64,000 nucleotides of DNA from Petunia secreta (Eukaryota; Streptophyta; Magnoliopsida; Solanales; Solanaceae), in the NCBI GenBank assembly GCA_029990175.1, contig JARKIP010000005.1:54983001-55047000 (forward strand), given 5' to 3'. This document shows, in pieces, positions 44,175 through 54,569 of this stretch. The notes below the pieces were generated by a model that saw only the letters and a list, made by a program, of their open reading frames with translations, did not search any database and had not been told where the DNA came from. A program made the position numbers and the translations under genes. How positions within the stretch are numbered: the stretch's first letter is position 1; each line of letters opens with the position of its first letter.

Positions 44175-44685
44175 CCTTACTTTAACGAGGACAGCCCATT
44201 GAAGACTTATTTGGGAGCGATACTCATGGGAACGTCAAGTTTAAGGTGAATGGGGTGGCAACGCACTCCCACTTTAACGAGGACAAACCATTGAAGACTT
44301 ATTTGGGAGTGATACTCATGGGAACATCAAGTTTAAGGTGATTGGGGTGGCAACGCACTCCCACTTTAACGACGACAATCCCATGGAAGACTTATTTGGA
44401 GCGATACTCGTGGGAAAGTCAAGTTTAAGGTGATTGGAGTGGCAACGCACTCCCACTTTAACGACGACAATCCCATAGAAGACTTATTTGGAGCGATACT
44501 CGTGGGAAAGTCAAGTTTAAGGTGATTGGAGTAGCAACGCACTCCCACTTTAACGACGACAATCCCATGGAAGACTTATTTGGAGCGATACTCATGGGAA
44601 AGTCAAATTTAAGGTGATTGGGGTGGCAACACACTCCCACTTTAACAACGACAATCCCATGGAAGAAGCCATTTGGAAGAGCAAC
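44175..44685. repeat. 92-bp tandem repeat array in Tat 3' region
   Basis: The word ACTTTAAC recurs at 44271, 44363, 44455, 44547 and 44639, exactly 92 bases apart, with a partial copy before and after. Units are highly similar. Confidence 0.95.
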
Positions 44686-44749
44686 TTTGAAGACCGGCGA
44701 ATATGAAAACCACATCCCAAGACTCGATAAACTCGAAGGCTCTTTAAAT

Positions 44750-45180
44750 TAAGTACTTCAACTTTGAAGACTTTCTGTACCTGAATGACATCGACTTGAA
44801 GACTGATAGACTTGAAGACTTCAACCTGTAGACTTGTCAAACTTGGAAGAGTTGAAGACCTTAACTTTAAAGATTGTCAAATTTGAAGATCCCACTTGAA
44901 GACTTGACAAACTTGAAGACCCCAACTTGAAGACTTGACATATATTTGAAGACATCAGCTTGAAGGCTTGGAGAATTTGGAGACTCCAACTTGAACACTT
45001 GGCGAAATTGAATAATCTAGCTTGAAGACTTGGCGTATTTGAAGGCTCGAACTTGAAGACCATCAACTTCAACTCGAAGACTTGACAAATTTGAAAGTCC
45101 CAACTTGAAGACTTTGGCGAACTCGAACTCTAACTTGAAGACTTGGTGAATTGGGAGACTCCAAGATAAAGATTTTGCAG
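44750..45180. repeat. Degenerate CTTGAAGACTT-type repeats in Tat 3' region
   Basis: Many imperfect units of 30-40 bases built around 'acttgaagacttg' and 'caaatttgaag'. Reading frames in this stretch are by-products of the repeat. Confidence 0.75.
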
Positions 45181-45692
45181 CTTACTAAAGGACTATAATC
45201 ATCCCATCGAAGCCACCATTTTTCTTTGGAGGGTTTCCCCCATTAAACTATTATTTGAGTTTTTGGGAGCATCTCTCACTTCCCATACTTGAAGAATATC
45301 ATAAAGTCAAAGAGATATCCTCCCACCACAAATCAAATATCTTGAGTCGACTCTCTTCAAACTTTCCTAGGACAATAATTTGAGCTGGACTCGGAATTCG
45401 AAACACCCTGGCAGGTAATCATGTTTTCTCTTTGGGTTGTAAGCTTTAATAATTAAAACTTGATCTATACATGACAATGTGAAACTTGACAAGGGATAGA
45501 AGTTTTCTTCTTTTTGGGGTGACTGAACTTAGAATTTGAGCTCTAAGCTGCCTACGTACCTCAGTGAAGAGGATCAAGTCATTACGTAGTTCATAATAAA
45601 AGAAGTGTGTGTTTTTTTTTCTTGTCCTAACTTTTACCTAGGCCGCCTCTTTCGAGGTTTTCAACCTAGCGGACATTTTTTTTAGGCCGTAC

Positions 45693-46095
45693 ACAGTTTA
45701 GACTCTTGCGGGCCAGGAGTTTTATGCAGTTTATGCTCGTGCATCAAAGGAGCGTGGCGATTTGCAGTTTAAGCTCGTGCGTCTAGGAGCGTGTCAACTT
45801 GTAGTTTAGGCTCGTGCATCGAGGAGCGTATGAACTTGCAGTTTAGGCTCGTGCGTCGAGGAGCATATGAACTTGCAGTTTAGGCTCGTGCGTCGAGGAG
45901 CATTTCAACTTGCAGTTTAGGCTCGTGCGTCGAGGAGCATTTCAACTTGCAGTTTAGGCTCGTGCGTTGTGGAGCATTTCAACTTGCAGTTTAGGCTCGT
46001 GCGTTGAGGAGCATGTGAACTTGCAGTTTAGGCTCGTGCGTCGAGGAGCATGTGAACTTGCAGTTTAGGCTCGTGCGTCGAGGAGCATGTCAACT
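45693..46095. repeat. 37-bp tandem repeat array next to Tat integrase stop
   Basis: Eleven units of 'gcagtttaggctcgtgcgtc' plus 'gaggagcat..gaactt', most of them 37 bases long. The last full unit ends directly beside the integrase stop codon (46096-46098). Confidence 0.95.
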
Positions 46096-49068
46096 TCAAG
46101 GATAGTACTTCTTCAAGAATTTCCCGTTAATGGGACCGAGTCTTTTTCCTTCAGCATCAATAAGCTTATAAGCACCACTCGAATAGACTTCTTGCACAAC
46201 ATACGGTCCGTCCCATTTTGCAGTGAACTTGCCCCCAGATTTATGGGAAGTGATGATGGGTCTTCTTACTACAAGAACTTGATCACCAACCTGAAAAGAT
46301 CTCGGGCGAACCTTTTTATTGAAAGCACGAGATAGACGAGCTTGATAACATTCAAGGCTTTGTTGAGCTTCAAGTCTTTTCTCATCGACAGCCTCCAACT
46401 CTTCAAGGCGTAAGAGAGCATTTTCTTCATCAGTGAGCCCTTCTTGGAGAACAAGTCTCAAGGATGGTATTTGACGCTCCAGCGACAACACAGTTTCAAC
46501 TCCATAAACAAGCAAGTAAGGAGTTGCTCGCGTTGGTGTGCGGTGAGTTGTCCTATACGCCCATAAAGCTTCTTCCATCCTTTCATGCCAATCTCGCTTG
46601 GATTTGGAAACAACCTTATTAAGCAAATTGCACAAGGTCTTATTGAATGCTTCAGCTAGGCCATTGGCGGTAGCATTGTACATGGAAGATTTGCGCTGCT
46701 TGAAGCCAAAGAGATCACATATTTTATTCATCAGTCTATTATCGAATGGCTTGCTATTATCCGTTATTATATAACGAGGGATACCAAAGCGGTAAATAAT
46801 GTTAACTCGGATGAAGTTTGCAATCTTCTCCTTCTTTACTTCCTTGAGAGCGACGGCTTCTGCCCATTTTGAGAAGTAATCAGTTGCAGCTAATATGAAC
46901 ACGTGTCCTTCAGAAGACTTCGGCAATGGTCCAACAATGTCTAACCCCCAAGCATCAAATGGCCAAGATGCGACCGTTGGGTGCAACACTTCAGGTGGTT
47001 GATGTATGAAGTTTGCATGGAGCTGACAAGCTTTGCATCTCCGAGCATAGTCCAAGCAATCCTTCACCATTGTTGGCCAATAGTACCCCATCCTTTTTAT
47101 ATGGAAGTGAAGCTTCGGCCCAGATTGATGTGATGCACATACCCCAGAGTGTGCTTCTTCCAGAGCTTGAAGTGTTTCATCATCCCCTAGACATCACAAA
47201 AGTACTCCCTCGAATGATCTTCTATATAGAGTGTCCCTGTAGTAAAGGAAACGGGGTGCTCTACGACGGATTTCGGCTCTCTTTCTCGGATTTTCGGGAA
47301 GGGTTCCGTGACTGAGGTAATCAATTATAGGTTTCCGCCAGTTTTCCTTCTCAGCCTCGGAAACAGCAACAAGACGCTGAAGTTCATTTTCACCATCCAT
47401 GCCTTCATCAAATGGTGGTACTACCCATTTTTGGCAGATAGTAACTTGTGTCTGTTCAGGCAAGGTAAGTGTTGATGCCAAAGCTGCTAAGGCATCAGCT
47501 TTCTTATTTTCCTTCCTCGGCACATGCTGGAGGGTTACATCCCCAAGCCATCCTATTAACTTCTGTGCATAATTGTGATAGGGTTGTAACTCTGGTTTCC
47601 TTACCTCATAGCTACCCAAAAGCTGATTGATTACCAATTTAGAGTCTCCATATACTTGCAGCTGTAATTGCTTCATGTCGACTGCTATTTCGAGGCCGAG
47701 TATGAGTGCTTGGTACTCTGCGACGTTATTAGAGCAATGTTGTGTCAGCGTGAAAGAATATGGGAAAACCTCTCCTTCCGAAGTTACGAAAACTACACAT
47801 GCCCCAGCTCCATCACGACGTGCAGCACCGTCGAAATACATCTTCCACGATGGTTGAACTTCGACGACCATTGCATCTTTATCAGGTAATTCATCAGTGA
47901 GCTCCCAATCATTAGGTATCGGATGGTCTGCCAAGAAGTCTGCTAATGCTTGTCCTTTCACCGCTTTTTGAGGGACGTACACAATCTTAAATTGTTGAAA
48001 CTGGAGGTACCATCTCGCCAGACGATCACTAAGAACTGGTTTTGACATCACAAATTTTATAGGATTTGCTTTGGAAATGAGTCGGACGACGTGAGCTTGA
48101 AAGTAATGCTTCAACTTTTGAATAGAGAAGACTAGCGCCAAACACAACTTTTCGATTGGCAAGTACTTCAACTCATTTGGTGTCATCATCCTACTTAAGT
48201 AGTAAAGGGAATTTTCTTTCCCTTCATTATTCTCTTGAGCCAAAAGTGCCCCAACAGACCTTTCTTGCGCTGCGATATATAATATCAGCGGCTTTCCAGG
48301 TATAGGTGCAGCTAAAACTGGAGGTTTCATCAGGTACGACTTGATGCTCTCGAATGCGTTGCTGCAAGCTTGATCCCATTTGAAAGGGACACCTTTCTTC
48401 ATAAGACGGCTGAATGGTTGACATCTTCTGGCCAGATTTGAAATGAATCTCCTAAGATATGCCAACTTTCCTTGTAGACTTTTTAGTTCATGAATATTTC
48501 TAGGCTCAGGCATCTTCAAAATCGCATCGACTTTAGCTTGATCAATTTCAATCCCTCGGTGTCGAACAATGAAACCAAGGAATTTACCAGAAGTAACTTC
48601 GAATGCGCACTTTAAAGGATTCATCCGAAGTTGGTATCTTCGCAGCAATTCAAACACCGTTCTCAAGTCCTGTAGGTGATCCTTCTTGTTTCTTAATTTC
48701 ACCACCAAGTCATCAACATAGCACTCGACACTTTTGTGAAGCATGCTGTCAAAGATATTTTGCATAGCTCTTTGATAGGTAGCTCCGGCATTCTTCAGGC
48801 CAAATGGCATCACCTTGTAGCAGTAAATTCCCTTAGGAGTTCGAAACGCTGTGAGTTCTTCATCCTTAGGAGACATACGAATCTGGTTATAGCCAGATGA
48901 GCCATCCATAAAAGACATTTCCTTATATCCAGTAGTGGCGTCAATCATGAGTTCTGGGATAGGGAGTGGAAATTCATCTTTGGGACATGCATTGTTGAGA
49001 TCTCTAAAATCAACACAAACTCGAATTTGGCCATTTTTCTTCCTTACAGGACTATACTTGAAATCCAA
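46096..49068 (-). pseudogene. Tat pol: RT, RNase H, archaeal RNase H, integrase; broken
   Basis: RT runs from about 49060 with VCVDFRDLNNACPKD, SFMDGSSGYNQI and the catalytic YVDD near 48706-48722. The first RNase H lacks the usual leading Asp (LYIAAQERSVGALL), as is common in Tat elements. The second has FDGAARRDGAG, NNVAEYQAL and YGDSKLV, with a full-looking set of acidic residues. Integrase follows with a His/Cys finger (SGVCASHQ...CKAC), GLDIVGP, ITDNSKPF and NGLAEAFNKT as the D, D, E triad. It ends KKYYP. An in-frame TGA at about 47194-47196 lies between RNase H and integrase, and a one-base loss near 49050 joins it out of frame to the protease ORF. Confidence 0.85.
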
Positions 49069-51964
49069 GTAGGATACTTGACTTCCCGAATAAAACCAGC
49101 CTCAATAAGCTTGTTGACTTCATTCTCGATCAAGGGTACCAGCTCTGACCTGAAGCGGCGTTGGCTTTGCTTAACAGGACGAGCACTATTTCTAACCGAG
49201 AGATGATGGACCGCTACTTTGGGGTCTAAACCAGGCATCTCTTTGTAGCTCCAAGCAAAGACATCTCTATACTCTTTCAGAAGCTCTACATAAGCACTTT
49301 CTTCATCTTTCATCAACAAAGCACTTATATATGTGGGTCTTGGTTCTTCATCTGTGCCGAGGTTTATTTCTTTCAATGCGTCAACTGTCGGCTTCACTCC
49401 TTCTTCAAGCTCAGCTGGAGCATCTTTAGCATCTTCATCTTCCTGCAGATCTCCGTCGTTGAAAGATATGTGGTGACACCAAGAAATATCCTCCGACTCA
49501 TTCTTGACATTATTTGGATATGAAGCATTCTGCTCTTCTTCTGCAACGACGTAATATGAAGATCCCACACTTTCTTCATCTTCCTCACGCTCCCTTGTGT
49601 GGATTATAGTGTGAGTCTTTGCCTTTAACACTTCTCCACATGAAACTACTAGTTTTGCTTGACGCTTCATCCTTGAGGGGATCAGACTTTGGCAATCTCT
49701 CGAAAGTTTTGGGTCGTTAGGAGAAATGGTTATCTTCGCCTTTACATCACCCTTTTGGAGCTTGTTCCTCTTCTTCGATGGTCCCAATCTATCAAAGACA
49801 GAAGTTCTTGCAGTTGGTTCTCCGAGCCGATCAAAGACAAACTTTCTTTTGTTCGAAGGAAGGGACTCATCCTCAGCACCGACATAATTGATGCTTGCCC
49901 TCTTTATAGAGATGCGAACTGGTGGAGGTTTTTCGAAACCCAAGCCTTCTCGTGATTTCTTCATTGATCCTTCTGGTATGAGCTTCCCTAACTTAGATGG
50001 TTCGTTGGGATCATACCCAGCCTTTGCAAATAGTTTATAAGCATTCGGATCAAAACCCTCGTTCGTGCGCTTTGTGGGGAGTGAACTATTCTCCGGCGGA
50101 TTTCGGGCCACAAACTTTCCAAGCAAATTTGAGGATAACTTCAAGGCATCAAGTCGCTTGATAGGAAGGGTTAATCCATTCAGCGCGTCACTTTGTAGGT
50201 TGGATGATTGGTCTTTCGTCTCCTTCAGTTTTGGGACGTAGCGGAGCATAGATCCCGTCTTCTTGCCTGAAGGTGCAAAGTATTGCTTATGTGGTTTCCT
50301 TTGAATAGAGTGGCTTCTATCTTCATCCTCTACGACTTTTTCTTTCCTAGCTGCAATCTCAGGCTTCTTTATTGCAATCTTGGGATCCAATGTCTTGGCG
50401 ATGTTATCAACCCTCACTTCATTCATGATATTCTTCAAGTAAAATTTGGCGTCAGCACAGTACGCTTCAGATTCAGTGAATGGCTTGTCATCAGCAACAA
50501 TTTTCTTCTCAATACCATCTTCGTGATATTTAAGGCATTGGTGATAAGTGGATGGGACGACTTTATTCTCATGTATCCACGGCTTTCCCAGCAAGATGTT
50601 ATAGGAAGTCTTTGCATCGATCACATGCAACCATGCGCTTGAAGTCATTTCTCCAATAGTGAGGTCTATTTTTGTAGCACCTATGGCCCTTTGCCCCCCT
50701 TGATTGAATCCATGGATCATCAAACAGCTTTCAATCAAATCCTCTCTTGAGATGCCAAGTTCGTTCATTGTGTGAATAGGCAGAATGTTGATTCCGGATC
50801 CTCCATCAATCAAGATTGTATTCACTCTTTGTTCATTCACATATCCAACCATGAACAACGGACGATTGTGAGGAACTTCCCCAAGTAGGATATCATCACT
50901 TGTGAATGTGATCTTTGCTTCACAAGTATTTGCTTCTCCGGCTGTAGATTCAGTGAGTTTTTCTGACTTCGCAGGTGAAGATGGCTTTGGACTTTCATTG
51001 TTCTCCTCTACTTTATCAGCATTACAACATGAGGCCTTCGTATCATCTTTAGGGATCTTCATGCGGAACCAACTTGGTAGAAACTCCTCTAGAGTCACTG
51101 GCTGACGCGACTTTTGGTGATAGTAAACCTCCACCTTTGCCTTTTGTGGACGTCCGATTGCTTTCTGCTTCCTTGGCTTCCTTACCATTTTCTTCCTTAT
51201 TGGCTTCTTAGCTGGTTCGTCTCGTAGGCTTGCCTTACGACGCCTCCGTCGAGTTACCAATGTCCAACCATCATCATCTTCCTCGAGCGATGCTTTCTTC
51301 ATACTTTGTTCACACGGCTTTGGGGGAGAAAATGATCCTTTTGCTGGAACGGGTTCGAAGTCGCCAAACTTGATCATGACATCTTGCCCTTCGAATCCTT
51401 CAGTGAAGTTGCAGATCACAATAGGGTCTTGTGAGCCAAAGGTGATGGAAACTTGGTTTGCATTTTCCTTTTCATCTTCGAGTATAATCTCCCCTTTGTC
51501 GGCCAACTCCATGACTTTGTCCTTAAAGACAAAACATTGTTCAAGAGAGTGACCTAAAAGCCGATGGTACTTGCAGTAGGTTGGATCATTCGTTCTTCCA
51601 GCTTCATTAGGACGCTTCATCTCTGGTAGCTCAATGAGCTTTAGTTCCAGAAGTTCATCGAAGATTGCAGGAACATTAGAATCAAGGAATGGGTATTCCC
51701 TATCTTGCATCTCTCTCAAAGTTGATTTCCGACCTGTCTTATCCTTGAAAGAAGTCGTCTTCACACTTTGTTTCTTGCTAAACTTTGTGGTGAACTACAC
51801 AGGTTTGGCATCAACATTCATGGACTCTTTGCTTTCAACCTTGGGTACCACTTTGCTCCATCTCTTGACTTCATGCTTGTCTTTTCCCTTGCGAGGTTCG
51901 GTGAGTGGTGGCCCTTCTTTTTCAGTGGATGCCATGCGCAGCTCCATATCATGAGCACGTGTTG
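49044..51964 (-). pseudogene. Tat gag (C-terminal end), protease and RT start; truncated
   Basis: The open segment 51764-49044 begins with a CKYHRLLGHSLEQC zinc-knuckle-like motif near residue 63 (second Cys replaced by His, as in other Tat gags). A Lys/Arg-rich region follows, then retropepsin ILIDGGSGINILP (Asp codon at 50805-50807) ending in YNILLGKPWIH. A long acidic linker follows, then the start of RT (EAGFIREVKYPTWIS). More gag lies upstream to 51964 with a TAG near 51795. The 5' end is removed by the Athila insertion. Confidence 0.8.
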
Positions 51965-53258
51965 TGATATTTGGCCACAAAACGTGTATTTTAGTATTAG
52001 ATTCTTCACATTTTGGGTGTCTTGGTGGACGGTTTATCATTAATATTAGTGTTTTGTGCTTATATTGGATGTTTGAATGTGTAGGAATCAAGTGGTATGA
52101 AAAAGTGTTAAAGTTTGATGATTTGGAGCAAAAAAATGAAGTTAATTTACAACGTTGTAAGGTGCCAAGGCCGTGGATTAGCCATGAAAGGAATTTGAAG
52201 ACGAAACGTCACAGCCCAGCCATTGTAAAGCCATGATTCAGCCATGAAGTTGAAAGTAGAATTTCGCAAGTGCATGGCCCAGGCATCGTAAGGCCATGAT
52301 CCAGCCGTGAGGCAAATTTTCTGGCGAAAAGTGGCAAGGGGCAAACTTGTCCACAAGTTTGACACGAGATTTAAAAGGTATTCTAACCTATTTTCATGAG
52401 GATACACATTGGAGAAGAGGCAAAAAGGATGCTAGAGCTTTGGGAGACTTGAAGAGCACGAGTTTTTCTAAATTCTTCCCTACTTTTTGTAATTTATTCA
52501 TTCATGAATTATTTTGATATGACTATCATGAACATGAGTGGCTAATTCACCCATTCTAGGGTTGATTGAACCACTCCAATACTTATGTGCTATGAATATT
52601 GGTTTTGATAAATGAAACTTGATTATTCTTCCTATCTAAGTGTTGATGTTTTGATTGCTATTAATTGGAAGAGCTCCCAATTGATTGTTCCCATTATACT
52701 TGTGTGTCTAGGGATAGATTCATAGGTTTGGGTTCAACACTTAGTAATATTTCAACCTAAAATTAAGGTATTACTAAGGTTGTCAATAAGGTTATTTGTG
52801 ACCATTGATCCTGATTGTGAACTAAACTTGTAGTCCTAGTTCTCTTCATTAAATTAATTGAAAAATTAGTTAGTGAAAGTTACAGTTATTACACGGAAGT
52901 GAATAGTTGTGAAATTGGAGCAAGTGTTCAATAGAAAGAACCAAGTTGAATTCGTTAAATCATTATTCTAATACATAGGTAGGAGTTGGGTAGATCAATC
53001 CCAGGCTTTACATTCTTGAATCAATTTTATTCTCTATTAATTGTTGTTTACTATATTATTAATTTTTATTACTTAGTTGTTACTACACAATCAACCTTAA
53101 ATCAAACACCCTTAGAAGTTAGTTGATAGGTAAATTAGTTAGAACAACAACTAGATTTCGAGTGTTCCCTGTGGGATTCGACCTCGGGACTTTAAGTACC
53201 GAGCTATATTTGCTGCGACCGCTTAGCCCCTTTTATAGGGCGTAGTTGGGCGTGATCA
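51965..53258 (+). repeat. Athila LTR 1 (1294 bp)
   Basis: Starts TGATATTTGGCCAC and ends GGGCGTGATCA. A GC-richer part (about 52155-52316) has repeated 'ggcc(c)a(g)ccat' and 'gccatgat(t/c)cagcc' phrases. A TATA-like TTTAAAAG lies at about 52370. Confidence 0.9.
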
Positions 53259-53263
53259 AATTT

Positions 53264-53281
53264 TGGCGCCGTTGCCGGGGA
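53264..53281 (+). promoter_or_regulatory. Athila primer-binding site (tRNA-Asp type), first
   Basis: TGGCGCCGTTGCCGGGGA, the standard Athila/Tat primer site, five bases after the LTR. Confidence 0.9.
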
Positions 53282-53384
53282 ACACGGTGTTATTTTAGTT
53301 GTTAAAATAACTAGTTTTATTTCTCAATTGACTTCACTTTTGTCATCTTGAGTTAACTCTTTGGAATTTGTGTGTTTCAGGTGT

Positions 53385-54566
53385 ATGCGTAAAACAAGAT
53401 CTCAGTCTGCAGAGTTGAAACCGTTTGACCCAGAGATTGAGAGGACATTCCACGCCTTGAAAAGGGCGAATACTGTTGGCAATACACTTTGGAAATCAGA
53501 AACCAAAGATATTGAGATGGCTGAAGATTTGGCACTTAATGCTTTTGCTCAGCCTGTGGCTGGAAACTTGGCTTCTGCTATTCGGCTTCCGGAATTTGAA
53601 GCTGAAAGTTTTTACATCACCCAAACTATGGTCAGTTTGTTGTCCAATGCTGGACTTTTTGCGGGTAAATTGACTGATGATCCTCAAAAGCATTTGAAAA
53701 TGTTCATGAGGGTGTGTGAAACTCAGAAGCATGCTCGAGTTCCGGCTGAGGTCGTGCGATTGATGTTATTCCCGTTTTCTTTGACGGATGATGCTAGTGA
53801 CTGGTTTGATTCTTTGCCAGTCAATTTTATCACTTCGTGGGATGAGTTGGTGATCAAGTTCATGAAGAAATTTTTCCCACCAAACAAAACTGCGAAGTTG
53901 GTTGATGAAATACTCATGTTCAGGCAGACCCCACTCGAGACTCTGCCAGAAGCTTGGGAGAGGTTCAAGAGCTGCTTGCGAAAGTGTCTCCATCATGGAA
54001 TTCCAGATCAGATGTTGGGACAAAGAATTTACATGGGCATGAGTGATCAAACCAAGGGCAATTTAGATGCAGCTGCTGGAGGAGCATTCTTGAGTAAAAC
54101 ATTTACTGAAGCAAAAGCTCTCCTCGATACCATGGCTCAAAATTCAGGCTGGTTGACTAGAGATACATCTGCTGGTTCAGGCCCAAAGGTTTTGGCTGCT
54201 GGAATTGATAATGGGGTTGAAGAGCAAATGTCAAGGCTGCAGACTACACTGGATGTGGCTTTGAAACAATTTAATGAAAACATGCTGAAACCCGTTAACC
54301 AAGTGGACACACCTGATCCTGGTAATTTTGCTGATTCTGATTTATTGGGTTATACTGAAGATGCAAATTTTCTGAATTATGGGCAGAGGCAGCAATACAA
54401 TCAGCAGGCCCCAGTTAGACAGGTACAACAACCAGCTCCATACAACACTGTCAGACAGCAGGGACAACAAGTTCATTACCAGAGACAAGCAGCTTATAAT
54501 AACCAGCAGGCAGTATTACCTACACAGCAAGCTAATGATATAGCTGACATTAAGAGTATGGTGTAG
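53385..54566 (+). CDS. Athila gag, first copy
   Basis: The start was taken at ATG 53385 (MRKTRSQSAE); the frame is open further upstream but without ATG. AIRLPEFEAESFYITQ (about residues 67-82) and the retrotransposon gag fold follow (LFPFSLTDDASDWFDSLP, KFFPPNKTAKL, EAWERFKSCLRKCLHHGIP, AAAGGAFLSKT). A Gln-rich C-terminus follows. A single in-frame TAG at 54564-54566 separates it from pol; the same frame continues after it. Athila gag and pol are normally one ORF, so TAG is probably a nonsense change from a Gln codon. A splice-acceptor-like TTTCAG lies five bases upstream of the region leading into the ATG. Confidence 0.8.
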   Translation: MRKTRSQSAELKPFDPEIERTFHALKRANTVGNTLWKSETKDIEMAEDLALNAFAQPVAGNLASAIRLPEFEAESFYITQTMVSLLSNAGLFAGKLTDDPQKHLKMFMRVCETQKHARVPAEVVRLMLFPFSLTDDASDWFDSLPVNFITSWDELVIKFMKKFFPPNKTAKLVDEILMFRQTPLETLPEAWERFKSCLRKCLHHGIPDQMLGQRIYMGMSDQTKGNLDAAAGGAFLSKTFTEAKALLDTMAQNSGWLTRDTSAGSGPKVLAAGIDNGVEEQMSRLQTTLDVALKQFNENMLKPVNQVDTPDPGNFADSDLLGYTEDANFLNYGQRQQYNQQAPVRQVQQPAPYNTVRQQGQQVHYQRQAAYNNQQAVLPTQQANDIADIKSMV

Positions 54567-54569
54567 TCC

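Larger units (their letters stand above)
42378..51964 (-). mobile_element. Ty3/gypsy Tat-clade retrotransposon, 3' part (minus strand)
   Basis: Reading from right to left: end of gag, protease, RT, RNase H, a second (archaeal-type) RNase H, integrase, a repeat-rich 3' untranslated region, a purine tract and a 3' LTR. A dual RNase H is the mark of the Tat clade (Tat, Ogre, Retand). The 5' side is cut at 51964 by the Athila LTR; the rest presumably lies beyond the window. Confidence 0.85.

Noticed and set aside
43562..44249. Phe-rich small proteins
   Set aside because: They are translations of long T runs in the Tat 3' untranslated region.
44366..44840. Minus-strand repeated peptides
   Set aside because: They arise from the 92-bp tandem array and have no independent coding evidence.
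45693..46095. CRISPR-like array of regularly spaced 37-bp repeats
   Set aside because: Units are contiguous without unique spacers and lie in a plant retrotransposon 3' region.
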